Assembly: GCF_947504225.1 (NCBI RefSeq)
Contig: NZ_CANNGT010000002.1
Coordinates: forward strand, 186,001-250,000
From: Brumimicrobium ulvae
GTDB lineage: Bacteria; Bacteroidota; Bacteroidia; Flavobacteriales_D; Crocinitomicaceae
Reading direction: 5' to 3'
DNA length: 64,000 nucleotides
Shown: positions 17,617 to 25,814 of the stretch, in pieces
How positions within the stretch are numbered: position 1 is the first letter of the stretch
How the letters are laid out: each line of letters opens with the position of its first letter
Notes under the pieces: generated by a model
Seen by the model: only the letters and a program-made list of their open reading frames with translations
What the model was told of the DNA's origin: nothing
The model's database searches: none
Made by a program: the position numbers and the translations under genes

Positions 17617-18018
17617 TTAAAGTTGATTAATCAAAGAGTCTATTACATTACGGTTTGGATAATACCCTTTTGGATATTCGTAAACACACATAGTTTGGCT
17701 TTCTGGGTCTATTTTAAACAACAGTAAGGTTTTACCCTCTTTTATCCTGTGGTCGCCGTAATAGTGGTTTAAACGTGTTGTTTTCCATAGTCCTGTTACT
17801 TGTTTACTTTCTTTCCAACTACTTTTGTCTTTTACCCTAAAATATAAACCTAAATTATAGGCTTTAGAGTAACCTTGAAATTTTTCAATTTTAACGGTTT
17901 CGGTAATTAACTGACTGGGGTATTGACCAAAACATAATTGATAAATAGTATCATGTTTGTTGTATTTAACCACTTCAAATTTATAAACCGTTGGGAGTAT
18001 TGTATTATTCGCTTTCAT
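17617..18018 (-). CDS. Element protein of unknown function
   Basis: This 133-residue protein is not one I recognise. It is rich in aromatic and basic residues (SWKESKQVTGLWKTTRLNHYYGDH) with no signal peptide or membrane segment. It is tightly spaced between the HTH gene (1 bp) and the rep-like gene (5 bp), so it is probably made with them. A role in replication or single-strand binding would fit the context, but nothing in the sequence proves it. Confidence 0.7.
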   Translation of the reverse strand: MKANNTILPTVYKFEVVKYNKHDTIYQLCFGQYPSQLITETVKIEKFQGYSKAYNLGLYFRVKDKSSWKESKQVTGLWKTTRLNHYYGDHRIKEGKTLLLFKIDPESQTMCVYEYPKGYYPNRNVIDSLINQL

Positions 18019-18019
18019 G

Positions 18020-18313
18020 TTACACCTTTTTAGATTGGTTAAACATTACTTTAATACAGTCCTCTTTTGAAAAATAGACTCTTTGACCAACTTTAAAAGG
18101 TTTTAAAATTCCTTTATTGCTCCAGTCGGTTATACAATTAACTGAAACGTCAAAAAATTGCGCCGTTTCTCTTTTGGTTAAATGCGGTTTATCATCCGTT
18201 TGGATATTGGAGTTAATACGAGCGGTAAACGCTTGTAATTGTGTTTTAATACCCTCGTTGATTAGTTCAACTAATTGGTGGGGTGTTACTGTGGTAATTG
18301 TTGTTTGTACCAT
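18020..18313 (-). CDS. Helix-turn-helix excisionase-like protein
   Basis: This 97-residue protein has a MerR/excisionase-type winged HTH (HTH_17): LTKRETAQFFDVSVNCITDWSNKGILKPFKVGQRVYFSKED. The wing with R.YF.KED is typical of Xis/AlpA-like proteins that bend att DNA or control element genes. It is the first gene of a three-gene operon. The upstream gap holds overlapping inverted repeats (18383-18414) that could be its operator. Confidence 0.8.
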   Translation of the reverse strand: MVQTTITTVTPHQLVELINEGIKTQLQAFTARINSNIQTDDKPHLTKRETAQFFDVSVNCITDWSNKGILKPFKVGQRVYFSKEDCIKVMFNQSKKV

Positions 18314-18382
18314 TGTATTAAATTTTTAGTTCAACACAATGATACAGGCTTGTTTTCGTTTGTTTTTATTTGTTACCTTACA

Positions 18383-18414
18383 GAAACATTACAGTAATGT
18401 AATTGTAATGTTTC
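18383..18414. promoter_or_regulatory. Overlapping inverted repeats, candidate operator
   Basis: GAAACATTAC (18383-18392) is the exact inverse of GTAATGTTTC (18405-18414), and ACATTAC/GTAATGT (18386-18392 and 18394-18400) forms a second palindrome inside it. The block lies between the 267-residue gene and the HTH gene, about 70-100 bp upstream of the latter's start. No T-run follows on the minus strand, so an operator is more likely than a terminator. Confidence 0.5.
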
Positions 18415-18422
18415 GGGATATT

Positions 18423-19226
18423 TTAAGGTTTAATTTCATCAAAATAATATTTTAATTCGACTGGTATTGAAATTAATTTTAATGCTGTAAAACGTTGGTC
18501 GATTCTGTAATCTCTTTGATAATTTGAGTTTAAAAAACTTCTAAAATCTTTTTGTGTAGTGTTTATAAAATTAACTTCATCTTTTAAAAACCTGTAAATA
18601 TGAACATCACTAAACCCTTTCTTAATGAGTTTTTTTATAACATGTTTCTGGGTTTCACTTAACACTTCTTTATAACTGGTGTCAGTAAAATTAGAGGTCG
18701 TTGTTTTCGATGGTTTATTTCTTTGTAATGACTTAATTTCTTCATCCCTATTTTTCTTTTTTAATTCCAAAACTCTTTTATGGTGTACCATCTCTTCCAA
18801 TGTTTCGCCTTTAAAACCATCTAACTGGTAAATTGATTTTGTTAAATTCGCCATACTCTCAAATAGTGAAAATGTGGTTAAGGTTTCTTTCATTTTATTT
18901 TCTACCAATAATCTATAAATATCTGAAATATTGCCAATTGAAATATTTATTTGGTTAATCTTATTTTTGTCTTTTAATTCTTTGTTTTTCCAGTCCTCCA
19001 GAATTTCAAAGCACACATTAAACTTCTCTCGATAATCCTCAATAATTTGAATATTGTTAGACAAAACTAAGTCTTTAACTTCTTGTTTCGCTTTAAGACA
19101 AACATTAGAAAAATCATTATCACTTTCTAATTGAGAACACAATTCTATTACTTTAGATTCATCTGTCATATTCATTACAAAAGAGTCAAATCTCCAGTAA
19201 ACATTTCTTAGATTTTCAACTCCCAT
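18423..19226 (-). CDS. Element protein of unknown function next to the integrase
   Basis: This is a 267-residue, Lys/Glu/Asn-rich, mostly helical protein with no recognisable domain, signal peptide or transmembrane segment. A coiled-coil-prone middle (about 135-170) precedes a C-terminal basic part with KHVIKKLIKKGFSDVHIYRFLKDE that could be a helix-turn-helix-like fold. It starts 1 bp after the integrase stop and is probably cotranscribed with it. It could be a directionality factor, a maintenance protein or cargo; the sequence does not decide. Confidence 0.7.
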   Translation of the reverse strand: MGVENLRNVYWRFDSFVMNMTDESKVIELCSQLESDNDFSNVCLKAKQEVKDLVLSNNIQIIEDYREKFNVCFEILEDWKNKELKDKNKINQINISIGNISDIYRLLVENKMKETLTTFSLFESMANLTKSIYQLDGFKGETLEEMVHHKRVLELKKKNRDEEIKSLQRNKPSKTTTSNFTDTSYKEVLSETQKHVIKKLIKKGFSDVHIYRFLKDEVNFINTTQKDFRSFLNSNYQRDYRIDQRFTALKLISIPVELKYYFDEIKP

Positions 19227-19227
19227 A

Positions 19228-20496
19228 TTAAACCACTTTTAAATTAGATTGACCCTTAAAAAATGGGTGTGAACTCATTCTTATTGCAGTTTCTTCTGGA
19301 GTAACTTTGATATAATTTAAAAACGCCTTTTCTGTGGTGTGTCCACTTATTGCCATTATATCAATTGTACTCATATTTGATAAATATGCGTTTGTACAGA
19401 ATGAACGGCGGGCGGTGTGGGTCTTTACTAATTCAAATTTATAGTTCTTCTTATGTACTTCTTTACCTCCTTTTGTGATAGTCGTATAAGAAACCTCATC
19501 TATTCCAGCACTTTCGGCAACTTCTTTGATTAGTACGTTAATATGTTGGTCTGGTATTCGTTTCGGTGGTGTACCGTTATTCTTTTCTAATATTTGTAAT
19601 ACAATAGGATGCAAAGGTATTGCAACCTCTTTACCTGTTTTCTGTGTTTTAATTTTAAACATTTTAACGCCGTTAACGGTGGTTAAATTTTCATCTTTGA
19701 TGTTGTTATAATCTGAAACCCTTAAACCTGTGTAAGCACCAATTAAAAACAAATCTCGGGCGTTCTCTTTTCGTGGTTCATTCGATAGATCTAAACTCCA
19801 AATTCTATTTAGTTCTTCAAACGTTAAATAAACATTGTCGGCGTCCTCTCTTAACACTATGAATCTTTTACTCCTAAATTGTGTATTGTCTGTTTTGTTG
19901 TCCTCTATTGCGCAATTCATAAAGGTTTTGAGTGTTTTAATGTGTTTACCTATATAGTTTTTAGATAGGTTTTGACTTTCGCACCATTCAACAAAATCAT
20001 TATACCATTCTAAATTTATTCTATCAAAGTCAATAGGGTAAACCTCATCATTAAAACGTTTTAAGAAAGACTTTGTACGTCTGTAATTGTTTATTGAACT
20101 CTCTTTTAATTCACGTTTTGTTTGTGGGCGCTCAATTAGATAATCAATGTAAGAAAGTAAGGTGTCATTATTTTGTTTTGGTTCTGGTTTGGCTGTAATA
20201 AAGAACTTTTCAAAATGTTTTTTAACCTCTATTCTGTTAGGTGTATAACCTTTCCTTTTGTTGTCAAGTGTAAAATCTTCAAAATGTAAAGTTAACCGAT
20301 TAATGAGGTTGTTTAGATTAGTGTCCTTTTTTGCTTTTTTAGTTTCACTATTCCAGTCTTTAAATAATATACTTTGACCTATTGAAGCATTAAAATCTAC
20401 TTTTGAACCGATTCTATAACGCAAATATATTTTTAGTGGTTTGTCGGTACTATGTATTTTTTTACCTCCATTTAGTCGATAGTCAATTGTTGCCAT
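19228..20496 (-). CDS. Tyrosine recombinase / integrase of the element
   Basis: This is a 422-residue integrase of the Bacteroidota type: an N-terminal arm-binding domain (about 1-100), a SAM-like core-binding domain (about 108-200) and a C-terminal catalytic domain. Catalytic residues visible are R259 (TGLRVSD), K286 (QKTGK), H360 and R363 (HTARRSF), H386 (SGHTTE) and the nucleophile Y395 (LNYIKV). It is near the right end of the element, with the arm-site repeats and its promoter overlapping upstream. It would recombine the 29-bp tRNA-Cys core. Confidence 0.95.
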   Translation of the reverse strand: MATIDYRLNGGKKIHSTDKPLKIYLRYRIGSKVDFNASIGQSILFKDWNSETKKAKKDTNLNNLINRLTLHFEDFTLDNKRKGYTPNRIEVKKHFEKFFITAKPEPKQNNDTLLSYIDYLIERPQTKRELKESSINNYRRTKSFLKRFNDEVYPIDFDRINLEWYNDFVEWCESQNLSKNYIGKHIKTLKTFMNCAIEDNKTDNTQFRSKRFIVLREDADNVYLTFEELNRIWSLDLSNEPRKENARDLFLIGAYTGLRVSDYNNIKDENLTTVNGVKMFKIKTQKTGKEVAIPLHPIVLQILEKNNGTPPKRIPDQHINVLIKEVAESAGIDEVSYTTITKGGKEVHKKNYKFELVKTHTARRSFCTNAYLSNMSTIDIMAISGHTTEKAFLNYIKVTPEETAIRMSSHPFFKGQSNLKVV

Positions 20497-20522
20497 GTTT
20501 TAAAGTTTTGTTATTCGCAATT

Positions 20523-20530
20523 CAAATATA
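20523..20530 (-). promoter_or_regulatory. Putative -7 element of the integrase gene
   Basis: On the minus strand the sequence is TATATTTG, 26 bp upstream of the ATG at 20496. The arm-type repeats lie directly upstream, so integrase bound there could shut off its own promoter. Confidence 0.5.
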
Positions 20531-20531
20531 C

Positions 20532-20566
20532 AATATAACCCAGAACTTAACCCAGAACTTAACCCA
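20532..20566. repeat. Putative right arm-type integrase sites
   Basis: Two perfect AACTTAACCCA copies (20544-20554, 20556-20566) and one degenerate copy (20532-20542) follow each other with a 12-bp period, in the same orientation as the left-end copies. Confidence 0.7.
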
Positions 20567-20682
20567 CATTTATTAATCTTATTTGTTTTTATTTGTTCTT
20601 ACTTATTTATGAACCCTTTATTTATAGAGGTTACAACAACTATTTATGAATTACCTTAATATTACAAAAACAATAAAAGACG

Positions 20683-20711
20683 TCCGCTCGGGACCTCAAA
20701 GAACCCTTGAC
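20683..20711. repeat. attR core (29-bp direct repeat)
   Basis: Identical to 15857-15885. It is an orphan copy of the tRNA-Cys 3' end without the rest of the tRNA. Confidence 0.92.
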
Positions 20712-20733
20712 GATTAAAGTTAAGGGTTTTTTT
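20702..20733 (+). terminator. Original tRNA-Cys terminator, now at attR
   Basis: AACCCTTGAC pairs with GTTAAGGGTT (20719-20728) and a T-run follows. Before insertion this hairpin would have directly followed tRNA-Cys; it now has no gene in front of it. Confidence 0.75.
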
Positions 20734-20800
20734 ATGCCTAAATTTAATTCTTGATTATAAGTCTATTTCAAAATAAATAATTATATTGAACTGCTAAAAA

Positions 20801-20832
20801 TTGTAACTGCTTGAAACAATTGTGTATTTTTG
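20801..20832 (+). promoter_or_regulatory. Promoter of the UspA gene
   Basis: TTG (20801-20803), 21-bp spacer, TATTTTTG (20825-20832) matches the Bacteroidota -33/-7 pattern. The start codon follows 30 bp later, which also supports the start at 20862. Confidence 0.65.
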
Positions 20833-20861
20833 CAGTAGACTATATAAACCATATACTAATT

Positions 20862-21683
20862 ATGTCCGACAAAAGTTTTATCGTTCCTCACGATTTTTCA
20901 GAGGTTGCAGATTCCGCTTTAAACCATGCGATTATTACTGCAAAAGTAGTAGGTGCTAAGATCTACGTTCTTCATGTTGTTTCAAAAAACAAAGACATTT
21001 CTCAAGCAGAAAGTAAACTAAAAGAAATTGTCGAAGCACATAAAAGTTCTAAAATTGAGTTGATTCCTAAAGTTAGAGTAGGAAATATCTTTGAGGATAT
21101 TGGAGATTTTGCTGCAGAACATCACGCAGAATTAATTTTCATGGGAACTCATGGTGCTTCAGGATGGCAACACATTGCTGGATCACATGCTTTGAAAGTA
21201 GTTACCCATTCAACAGTTCCATTCATTATTGTACAATTGAAATCAGTTGGTGAAAGTGGATATGATGATATCGTAGTTCCTTTAGACTTACATAGAGAAA
21301 CCAAACAAAAGTTAGCGATTGTTGCTTCTATGGCTAAATACTTTAAATCTAGAGTTCATGTCATTACACCAAATGAAACCGATGAATTCTTGAAAAATAA
21401 AGTAACGGCCAATATTTTATTTTCTAAACGTTTCTTTGAGGAGCGTGGAATTGAAATGACTGCAACTTTAGCCCCAAGTAATGGATTTGATAAAGAAGTA
21501 GTGAAATTGGCGGTTGAAAAAGATGCAGATTTAATTGCAATTATGAACCAAAACAAAAGTAACTATCTAGGAGCTTTCGGTTCAAACTATGAACAATATA
21601 TGATTACTAATGATGCTCAAATTCCTACACTCGTGGTGAATCCAATTGAAACACCTTACGGAAGTAGTATTTTGTTTTCATAA
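20862..21683 (+). CDS. Universal stress protein, UspA family, tandem domain
   Basis: The open frame extends upstream to 20811, but that would overlap the promoter; ATG at 20862 (MSDKSFIVPHDFSE) gives a normal Usp start. The 273-residue protein has two Usp folds. The first has the ATP-binding pattern GTHGASGWQHIAGSHA near residues 98-115; the second (about 140-270) is degenerate at that motif. Such proteins respond to starvation and stress. It is the first intact gene after the element, with its own promoter and terminator. A second Usp gene begins beyond the right window edge. Confidence 0.88.
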   Translation: MSDKSFIVPHDFSEVADSALNHAIITAKVVGAKIYVLHVVSKNKDISQAESKLKEIVEAHKSSKIELIPKVRVGNIFEDIGDFAAEHHAELIFMGTHGASGWQHIAGSHALKVVTHSTVPFIIVQLKSVGESGYDDIVVPLDLHRETKQKLAIVASMAKYFKSRVHVITPNETDEFLKNKVTANILFSKRFFEERGIEMTATLAPSNGFDKEVVKLAVEKDADLIAIMNQNKSNYLGAFGSNYEQYMITNDAQIPTLVVNPIETPYGSSILFS

Positions 21684-21704
21684 ATAAATAACATTCAAAA
21701 AATT

Positions 21705-21732
21705 AAAGACCGTTCAATACGGTCTTTTTTTT
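21705..21732 (+). terminator. Terminator of the UspA gene
   Basis: AAAGACCGT / ACGGTCTTT, 9-bp stem with loop TCAAT, followed by a run of T, 22 bp after the stop codon. Confidence 0.85.
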
Positions 21733-21871
21733 GCTTCAATAAATTTAAAAAACTTAAATAAGGGAAGAAAATAAGCTATACGCACTTCCTTTGATCATGT
21801 GTATACTAGTTACCATAAAAGTATTTAATACCTCGTTTAAACGCAGTTAAAATACTCTAGATACAAAGGTT

Positions 21872-24800
21872 TTAATCTTTGTAATCATAAGTCTTAAGTT
21901 TTTCTTTTATCTCTTCTAAATTTTGAAGTTTTTTAGCCAAACGTGTATCTATAGATGTTTTGGTAAAATACCTGTGCTGCGACAAGAATTTAACTTGCAT
22001 TTCATCCCACATTCGATCACTATCAATTTTTCCATGTTCTCGAAGCTCCATGCGCAGTCGATCTGCAATTTCATGGAAATCATCACGCCCTAAATAATCT
22101 AAATCAGCGTCACAAATAATTTCTTCCAAATTGTTTTTTGGTTTATGCGGAACAGAAGTCACGTAGATCAACTCTTTAATACGCTCAATATGTGCTTCTG
22201 TATATCCGAATTTAGGAAGAATTTCTGCGGCCATTCTAGCCCCAATGGGCTCATTTTTTTCATATTGTTCTACAAATCCTGCATCATGATATGAAGCTGC
22301 TGATTTCAATAAAAACAAATCTTCATCAGTAATTCCCTCACCAATTGCAATTCTTTCCGCCTGTCGTGTTACATCAATTGAATGTTCAAGAGAATGATAA
22401 TGTAACTTTGGACTTAATTCTTTTTTAAGTTTTGAAAGAATAAATCGTTCTGCTTTGTAGTAATTAATTTTACTAAAGTGGTGAAGGTTAACCAATTTAT
22501 GAAAAGATTCATTAGGTTCTATACCTTTGCCATCCACCGAAAGCTCAGGTTTTATGGAAACCACTTCGTAAGTCATAATTTTGATTCCACTTTTGGCCCT
22601 TACTTTACCAATTTTATTACATAAAAAATAAGGTTCAATATGGTCAAAAGTATCTTGAGTGATGGTTATTTTTCCGGGTTCACACAATTCTTCCATACGT
22701 TGTGCACGGTTTACTGTATTTCCCCAAACATCATATGCATAACGTTTTGTACCAATTACTCCAGCGGATACAGGACCTGTATTAATTCCGATGCGTAATT
22801 TCCAATATGGTAGGTCTGCTTTAATTTGTGCATTCTTATGTTCTAACATATAAGATTTAATCTGCACAGCAGCCAAAGCCGTGTTGATAGGGTTAGTTTT
22901 GTTACGAATGGGAACCCCACCCGCGGCCATATAGGCATCTCCTATTGTTTTGATTTTTTCAAGGTCATTTTTTTCAATGATCTCATCAAATTTTCTAAAA
23001 TGCATATCTAAAATAGAGACCAAATCTTTTGCAGACATTTCTTCTGCTATTTTTGAAAAACCAACAAAATCTGTAAACATAATCGATACTTTACTAAAGC
23101 TACGTGCTGCAGACCGTCCATCTTTTTTTAATTGACTGGCTGTTTCTTTAGGTAAAATATTATTCAATAGTCGTTCAGATTTTTCTTTTTCTCTTTCTAG
23201 TTCTTCCGTTTGCAATATTAAGCGACTTTTTTGTTGTTGAATTTTCTCATTTTTCTTTCTTAGTTCTCTAGTTCTTTCAGCAATTTTCATTTCCAAACGT
23301 ACTTGTTGTCTTCTTTCTTTGTCTATACTTTTTCGTACACGATAAATAACAAACAATGTCACCACCACAATAAAGATCGCATAAAACCACCATTTCATCC
23401 AGAAAGGTCTTTCAACTTCTATAGTAAGACGAGCAGGATACTTATTCCAGTTACCATTCGTTGTTCTGGCATAAATATATAATTCATAAACTCCGGGTGC
23501 TATGCTGGTAAATCGTAGTTCATTAGTAGAACCTAAAACTTCTTCAACTTCATCATCTCCAGACATTACATATTTATACTCAATTCGGTCTGGATTACTT
23601 AAATCATTGGCGAAAAACCGCAATTTTAAACTTCGTTTATTATAAGGAAGGGTGATTCGATCTGTAAACGCAATACTTTGTGATAAAATACCATCTTGTT
23701 CAGGAAATACAGGTACATTTTCTACTTCTATACCAGAGAAATAAACCCTTATATTTTTATTGATTTGAAAAGCTTCAGTAGGTTTAACATAATTAAAACC
23801 TTGGATTCCTCCAAAGTAGATTTCGCCATTCTGGGATAAAAAACTAGCGCCTAGATTTAGTTCATTACTCATTAATCCATCTTTCTCCGAAAAGGTATAA
23901 AATAAGTTTTCTTTAGTATTCAGTGCTACTACACCCTTATTTGTTGATAACCATATATGTAAAGGATTTAATTCGACTGCTTCAACACCATAAATAACAT
24001 TATTGGGTAAGCCTTTAGATTTATCATACCTAATTACTTTTTTTGTTTCAATATTATATTTAAACAAACCATCGCCCATTGTACCAAACCAAAACTCTTT
24101 ATTATTGGCTTGAAAAACATCGGAAAAATAAGCGCTTGTAGCTTTACTAAGTGGTGAAAATTCGTGTTGCGCAAATGCTTTTAATTCATCGTTTTCAAAC
24201 TTAATTTGAAACAAACCTCCCGAAGAAGGTGAGGTATAAAAATTATCGTCTTTTCTAAACACAAAACGACAGGGTCCTGGACTAATGGTGTTTTCAGTTT
24301 GTGGTCGATGAAATAAATAATGGAATGAACGCTCTTTGTAATTAAATAACATAACACCTGCTCTTGTACCAATGAGGTACGTATGTTCTTCCGTATAAGG
24401 TTGAATAGTATAAATAAGGTCAAATCCGCGCTGAATATCTGCAGCATGAATTAATTTGGTAAATGTATATTGATTTGGATCATCGGAATCAATAACCAAT
24501 TCATATAAACCATCGATACACCCCACCAACAATATGTTTTCATCAATAACCTCAATAGTTAATGTGGTATGATCATCGTTTTCTTGAGAACTACGATAAT
24601 AATGATAATAATGATGTGTTGTTCGGTCAAAACTAGAAACACCATGGTCTGCTGCGATGTATAAATACCTTTGGTTCTTAGATTCAGCAAATCCCCAAAT
24701 ATTTTGTGATGGTAGACCTTTACTTAGATCTGCAGAAGTTCCTACACCTTTAAAACCAATAAATTCAGGATTAAAACTACTCAATCCACGTTGTGAAGTT

Positions 24801-25771
24801 ATCCAAATAACGCCTTGATTATCTTTAAATAATCCACTTAATTTATTCGAGATTAAAGAACCTTTTTGAAAAATATCTGCCGAATAATTCAATACCACTA
24901 CACTATCCTTTTCATCTTTAGAAATTTGAAATAATCCCGAATTTTCACTGGCAATAAATAAACGATCAGGAGAAAGATAAATAGCATCAATAATATTCAC
25001 ATCTCTCAAATGAGAGAATAGATGGTCTAATATATGAAAGGAATTGCTGTTTTTATCATAATAAAAAATACCTTCATTTGTAGAAATAACAATCTCATGT
25101 TCAGGTGATTCTATCAGTCCGTTAGTAATAAAGTCTTCTTTATTATTAATATTTGGTAGAATAACTTTTTTATTTCTAAAAGCAAAGTCCGTAATTAATA
25201 CTCCTTCAAATTCACTTACAATAATAAGTTCATTATCCTTACTTCTAATGTCAATTATTCTAGAATCAAATATTGTATCATCTATCAATTCAAACTTAAG
25301 ACTGTCTGTATCAAATTTAAAAATTCTACCAAAAGCAGTACCTATCCAAAGATGACCATAAGTATCTTCAGCAATAGATTGAATTTCGAGGCGTTGTTGT
25401 GATTTTACTTGAAAAGATGAAAATTTAACCGAACGTGGATTATATTTAGTTAATCCATTATAAGTTCCAAACCACATATTTCCATTTCTATCTGTAAAAC
25501 TGGTATTGATGTATCCATTAGAAATATCATAGCCTTGGTCAGCTGAGAAAACCTCGAAATTTTTTCCATTAAACCTATTGATTCCATCTTGTGTACCTAA
25601 CCAAAGTGCACCCAGTTGATCTTGAATAATACAAGAAACTGAACTTTGGGATAAACCATCGTTAATGGTATAATTCTTAAACTGTATGTGATCTTGAGCA
25701 TGCAATATAAAACTGGTGCTAACAAAAATCACATACAGTAAAAATCTTTTTAAAAAGAAGTTTTTATTCAT
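21872..25771 (-). CDS. Sensor protein: Reg_prop propeller, adenylate cyclase and HD domain
   Basis: This 1299-residue protein is ordered as follows: signal peptide (to about 25), two-component-regulator beta-propeller repeats with the motif GLS/W.GT.DGIN (about 30-690), a Y_Y_Y-type Ig domain (about 720-790), a transmembrane helix (about 795-815), a coiled coil, a class III cyclase domain (about 890-1075) and an HD-type domain (about 1100-1299). The cyclase has the metal Asp in MFTDFVGFS, the Lys and Asp of KIKTIGDAYMAAGG, and YDVWGNTVNRAQRM; the Lys/Asp pair predicts ATP as substrate. The HD part has YHSLEHS and YHDAGF. It may both make and degrade a nucleotide signal; the latter is inference. 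Confidence 0.88.
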   Translation of the reverse strand: MNKNFFLKRFLLYVIFVSTSFILHAQDHIQFKNYTINDGLSQSSVSCIIQDQLGALWLGTQDGINRFNGKNFEVFSADQGYDISNGYINTSFTDRNGNMWFGTYNGLTKYNPRSVKFSSFQVKSQQRLEIQSIAEDTYGHLWIGTAFGRIFKFDTDSLKFELIDDTIFDSRIIDIRSKDNELIIVSEFEGVLITDFAFRNKKVILPNINNKEDFITNGLIESPEHEIVISTNEGIFYYDKNSNSFHILDHLFSHLRDVNIIDAIYLSPDRLFIASENSGLFQISKDEKDSVVVLNYSADIFQKGSLISNKLSGLFKDNQGVIWITSQRGLSSFNPEFIGFKGVGTSADLSKGLPSQNIWGFAESKNQRYLYIAADHGVSSFDRTTHHYYHYYRSSQENDDHTTLTIEVIDENILLVGCIDGLYELVIDSDDPNQYTFTKLIHAADIQRGFDLIYTIQPYTEEHTYLIGTRAGVMLFNYKERSFHYLFHRPQTENTISPGPCRFVFRKDDNFYTSPSSGGLFQIKFENDELKAFAQHEFSPLSKATSAYFSDVFQANNKEFWFGTMGDGLFKYNIETKKVIRYDKSKGLPNNVIYGVEAVELNPLHIWLSTNKGVVALNTKENLFYTFSEKDGLMSNELNLGASFLSQNGEIYFGGIQGFNYVKPTEAFQINKNIRVYFSGIEVENVPVFPEQDGILSQSIAFTDRITLPYNKRSLKLRFFANDLSNPDRIEYKYVMSGDDEVEEVLGSTNELRFTSIAPGVYELYIYARTTNGNWNKYPARLTIEVERPFWMKWWFYAIFIVVVTLFVIYRVRKSIDKERRQQVRLEMKIAERTRELRKKNEKIQQQKSRLILQTEELEREKEKSERLLNNILPKETASQLKKDGRSAARSFSKVSIMFTDFVGFSKIAEEMSAKDLVSILDMHFRKFDEIIEKNDLEKIKTIGDAYMAAGGVPIRNKTNPINTALAAVQIKSYMLEHKNAQIKADLPYWKLRIGINTGPVSAGVIGTKRYAYDVWGNTVNRAQRMEELCEPGKITITQDTFDHIEPYFLCNKIGKVRAKSGIKIMTYEVVSIKPELSVDGKGIEPNESFHKLVNLHHFSKINYYKAERFILSKLKKELSPKLHYHSLEHSIDVTRQAERIAIGEGITDEDLFLLKSAASYHDAGFVEQYEKNEPIGARMAAEILPKFGYTEAHIERIKELIYVTSVPHKPKNNLEEIICDADLDYLGRDDFHEIADRLRMELREHGKIDSDRMWDEMQVKFLSQHRYFTKTSIDTRLAKKLQNLEEIKEKLKTYDYKD

Positions 25772-25788
25772 TTAAATAATGTCTCAAA

Positions 25789-25806
25789 TAGTAGTAGTAG
25801 TAGTAG
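25789..25806. repeat. Trinucleotide repeat (TAG)6
   Basis: Six perfect TAG units (CTA on the coding strand) lie 18 bp upstream of the cyclase-gene ATG and just downstream of the ferritin stop. Short tandem repeats at such a spot can change copy number. Confidence 0.8.
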
Positions 25807-25814
25807 CAGAACAA

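Larger units (their letters stand above)
15857..20711. mobile_element. 4.8-kb integrative element in the 3' end of tRNA-Cys
   Basis: Two perfect 29-bp direct repeats (15857-15885 and 20683-20711) bound the element; the unit is 4826 bp. The left copy completes the tRNA-Cys gene. All five genes read on the minus strand: integrase, unknown, HTH/excisionase-like, unknown, Rep-like. The ends carry repeated AACTTAACCCA motifs that look like integrase arm-type sites, and the left end has an iteron-like GC-rich tract. No capsid, relaxase or secretion genes are seen. It is best described as a small integrative element with its own replication protein, either plasmid-like or a phage satellite. All frames are open, so it may be active. 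Confidence 0.88.
20497..20861. other. Right end of the element and UspA upstream region
   Basis: Non-coding. It contains the integrase promoter element, arm-type repeats (20532-20566), the attR core (20683-20711), the original tRNA terminator (20702-20733) and the UspA promoter (20801-20832). Confidence 0.65.
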
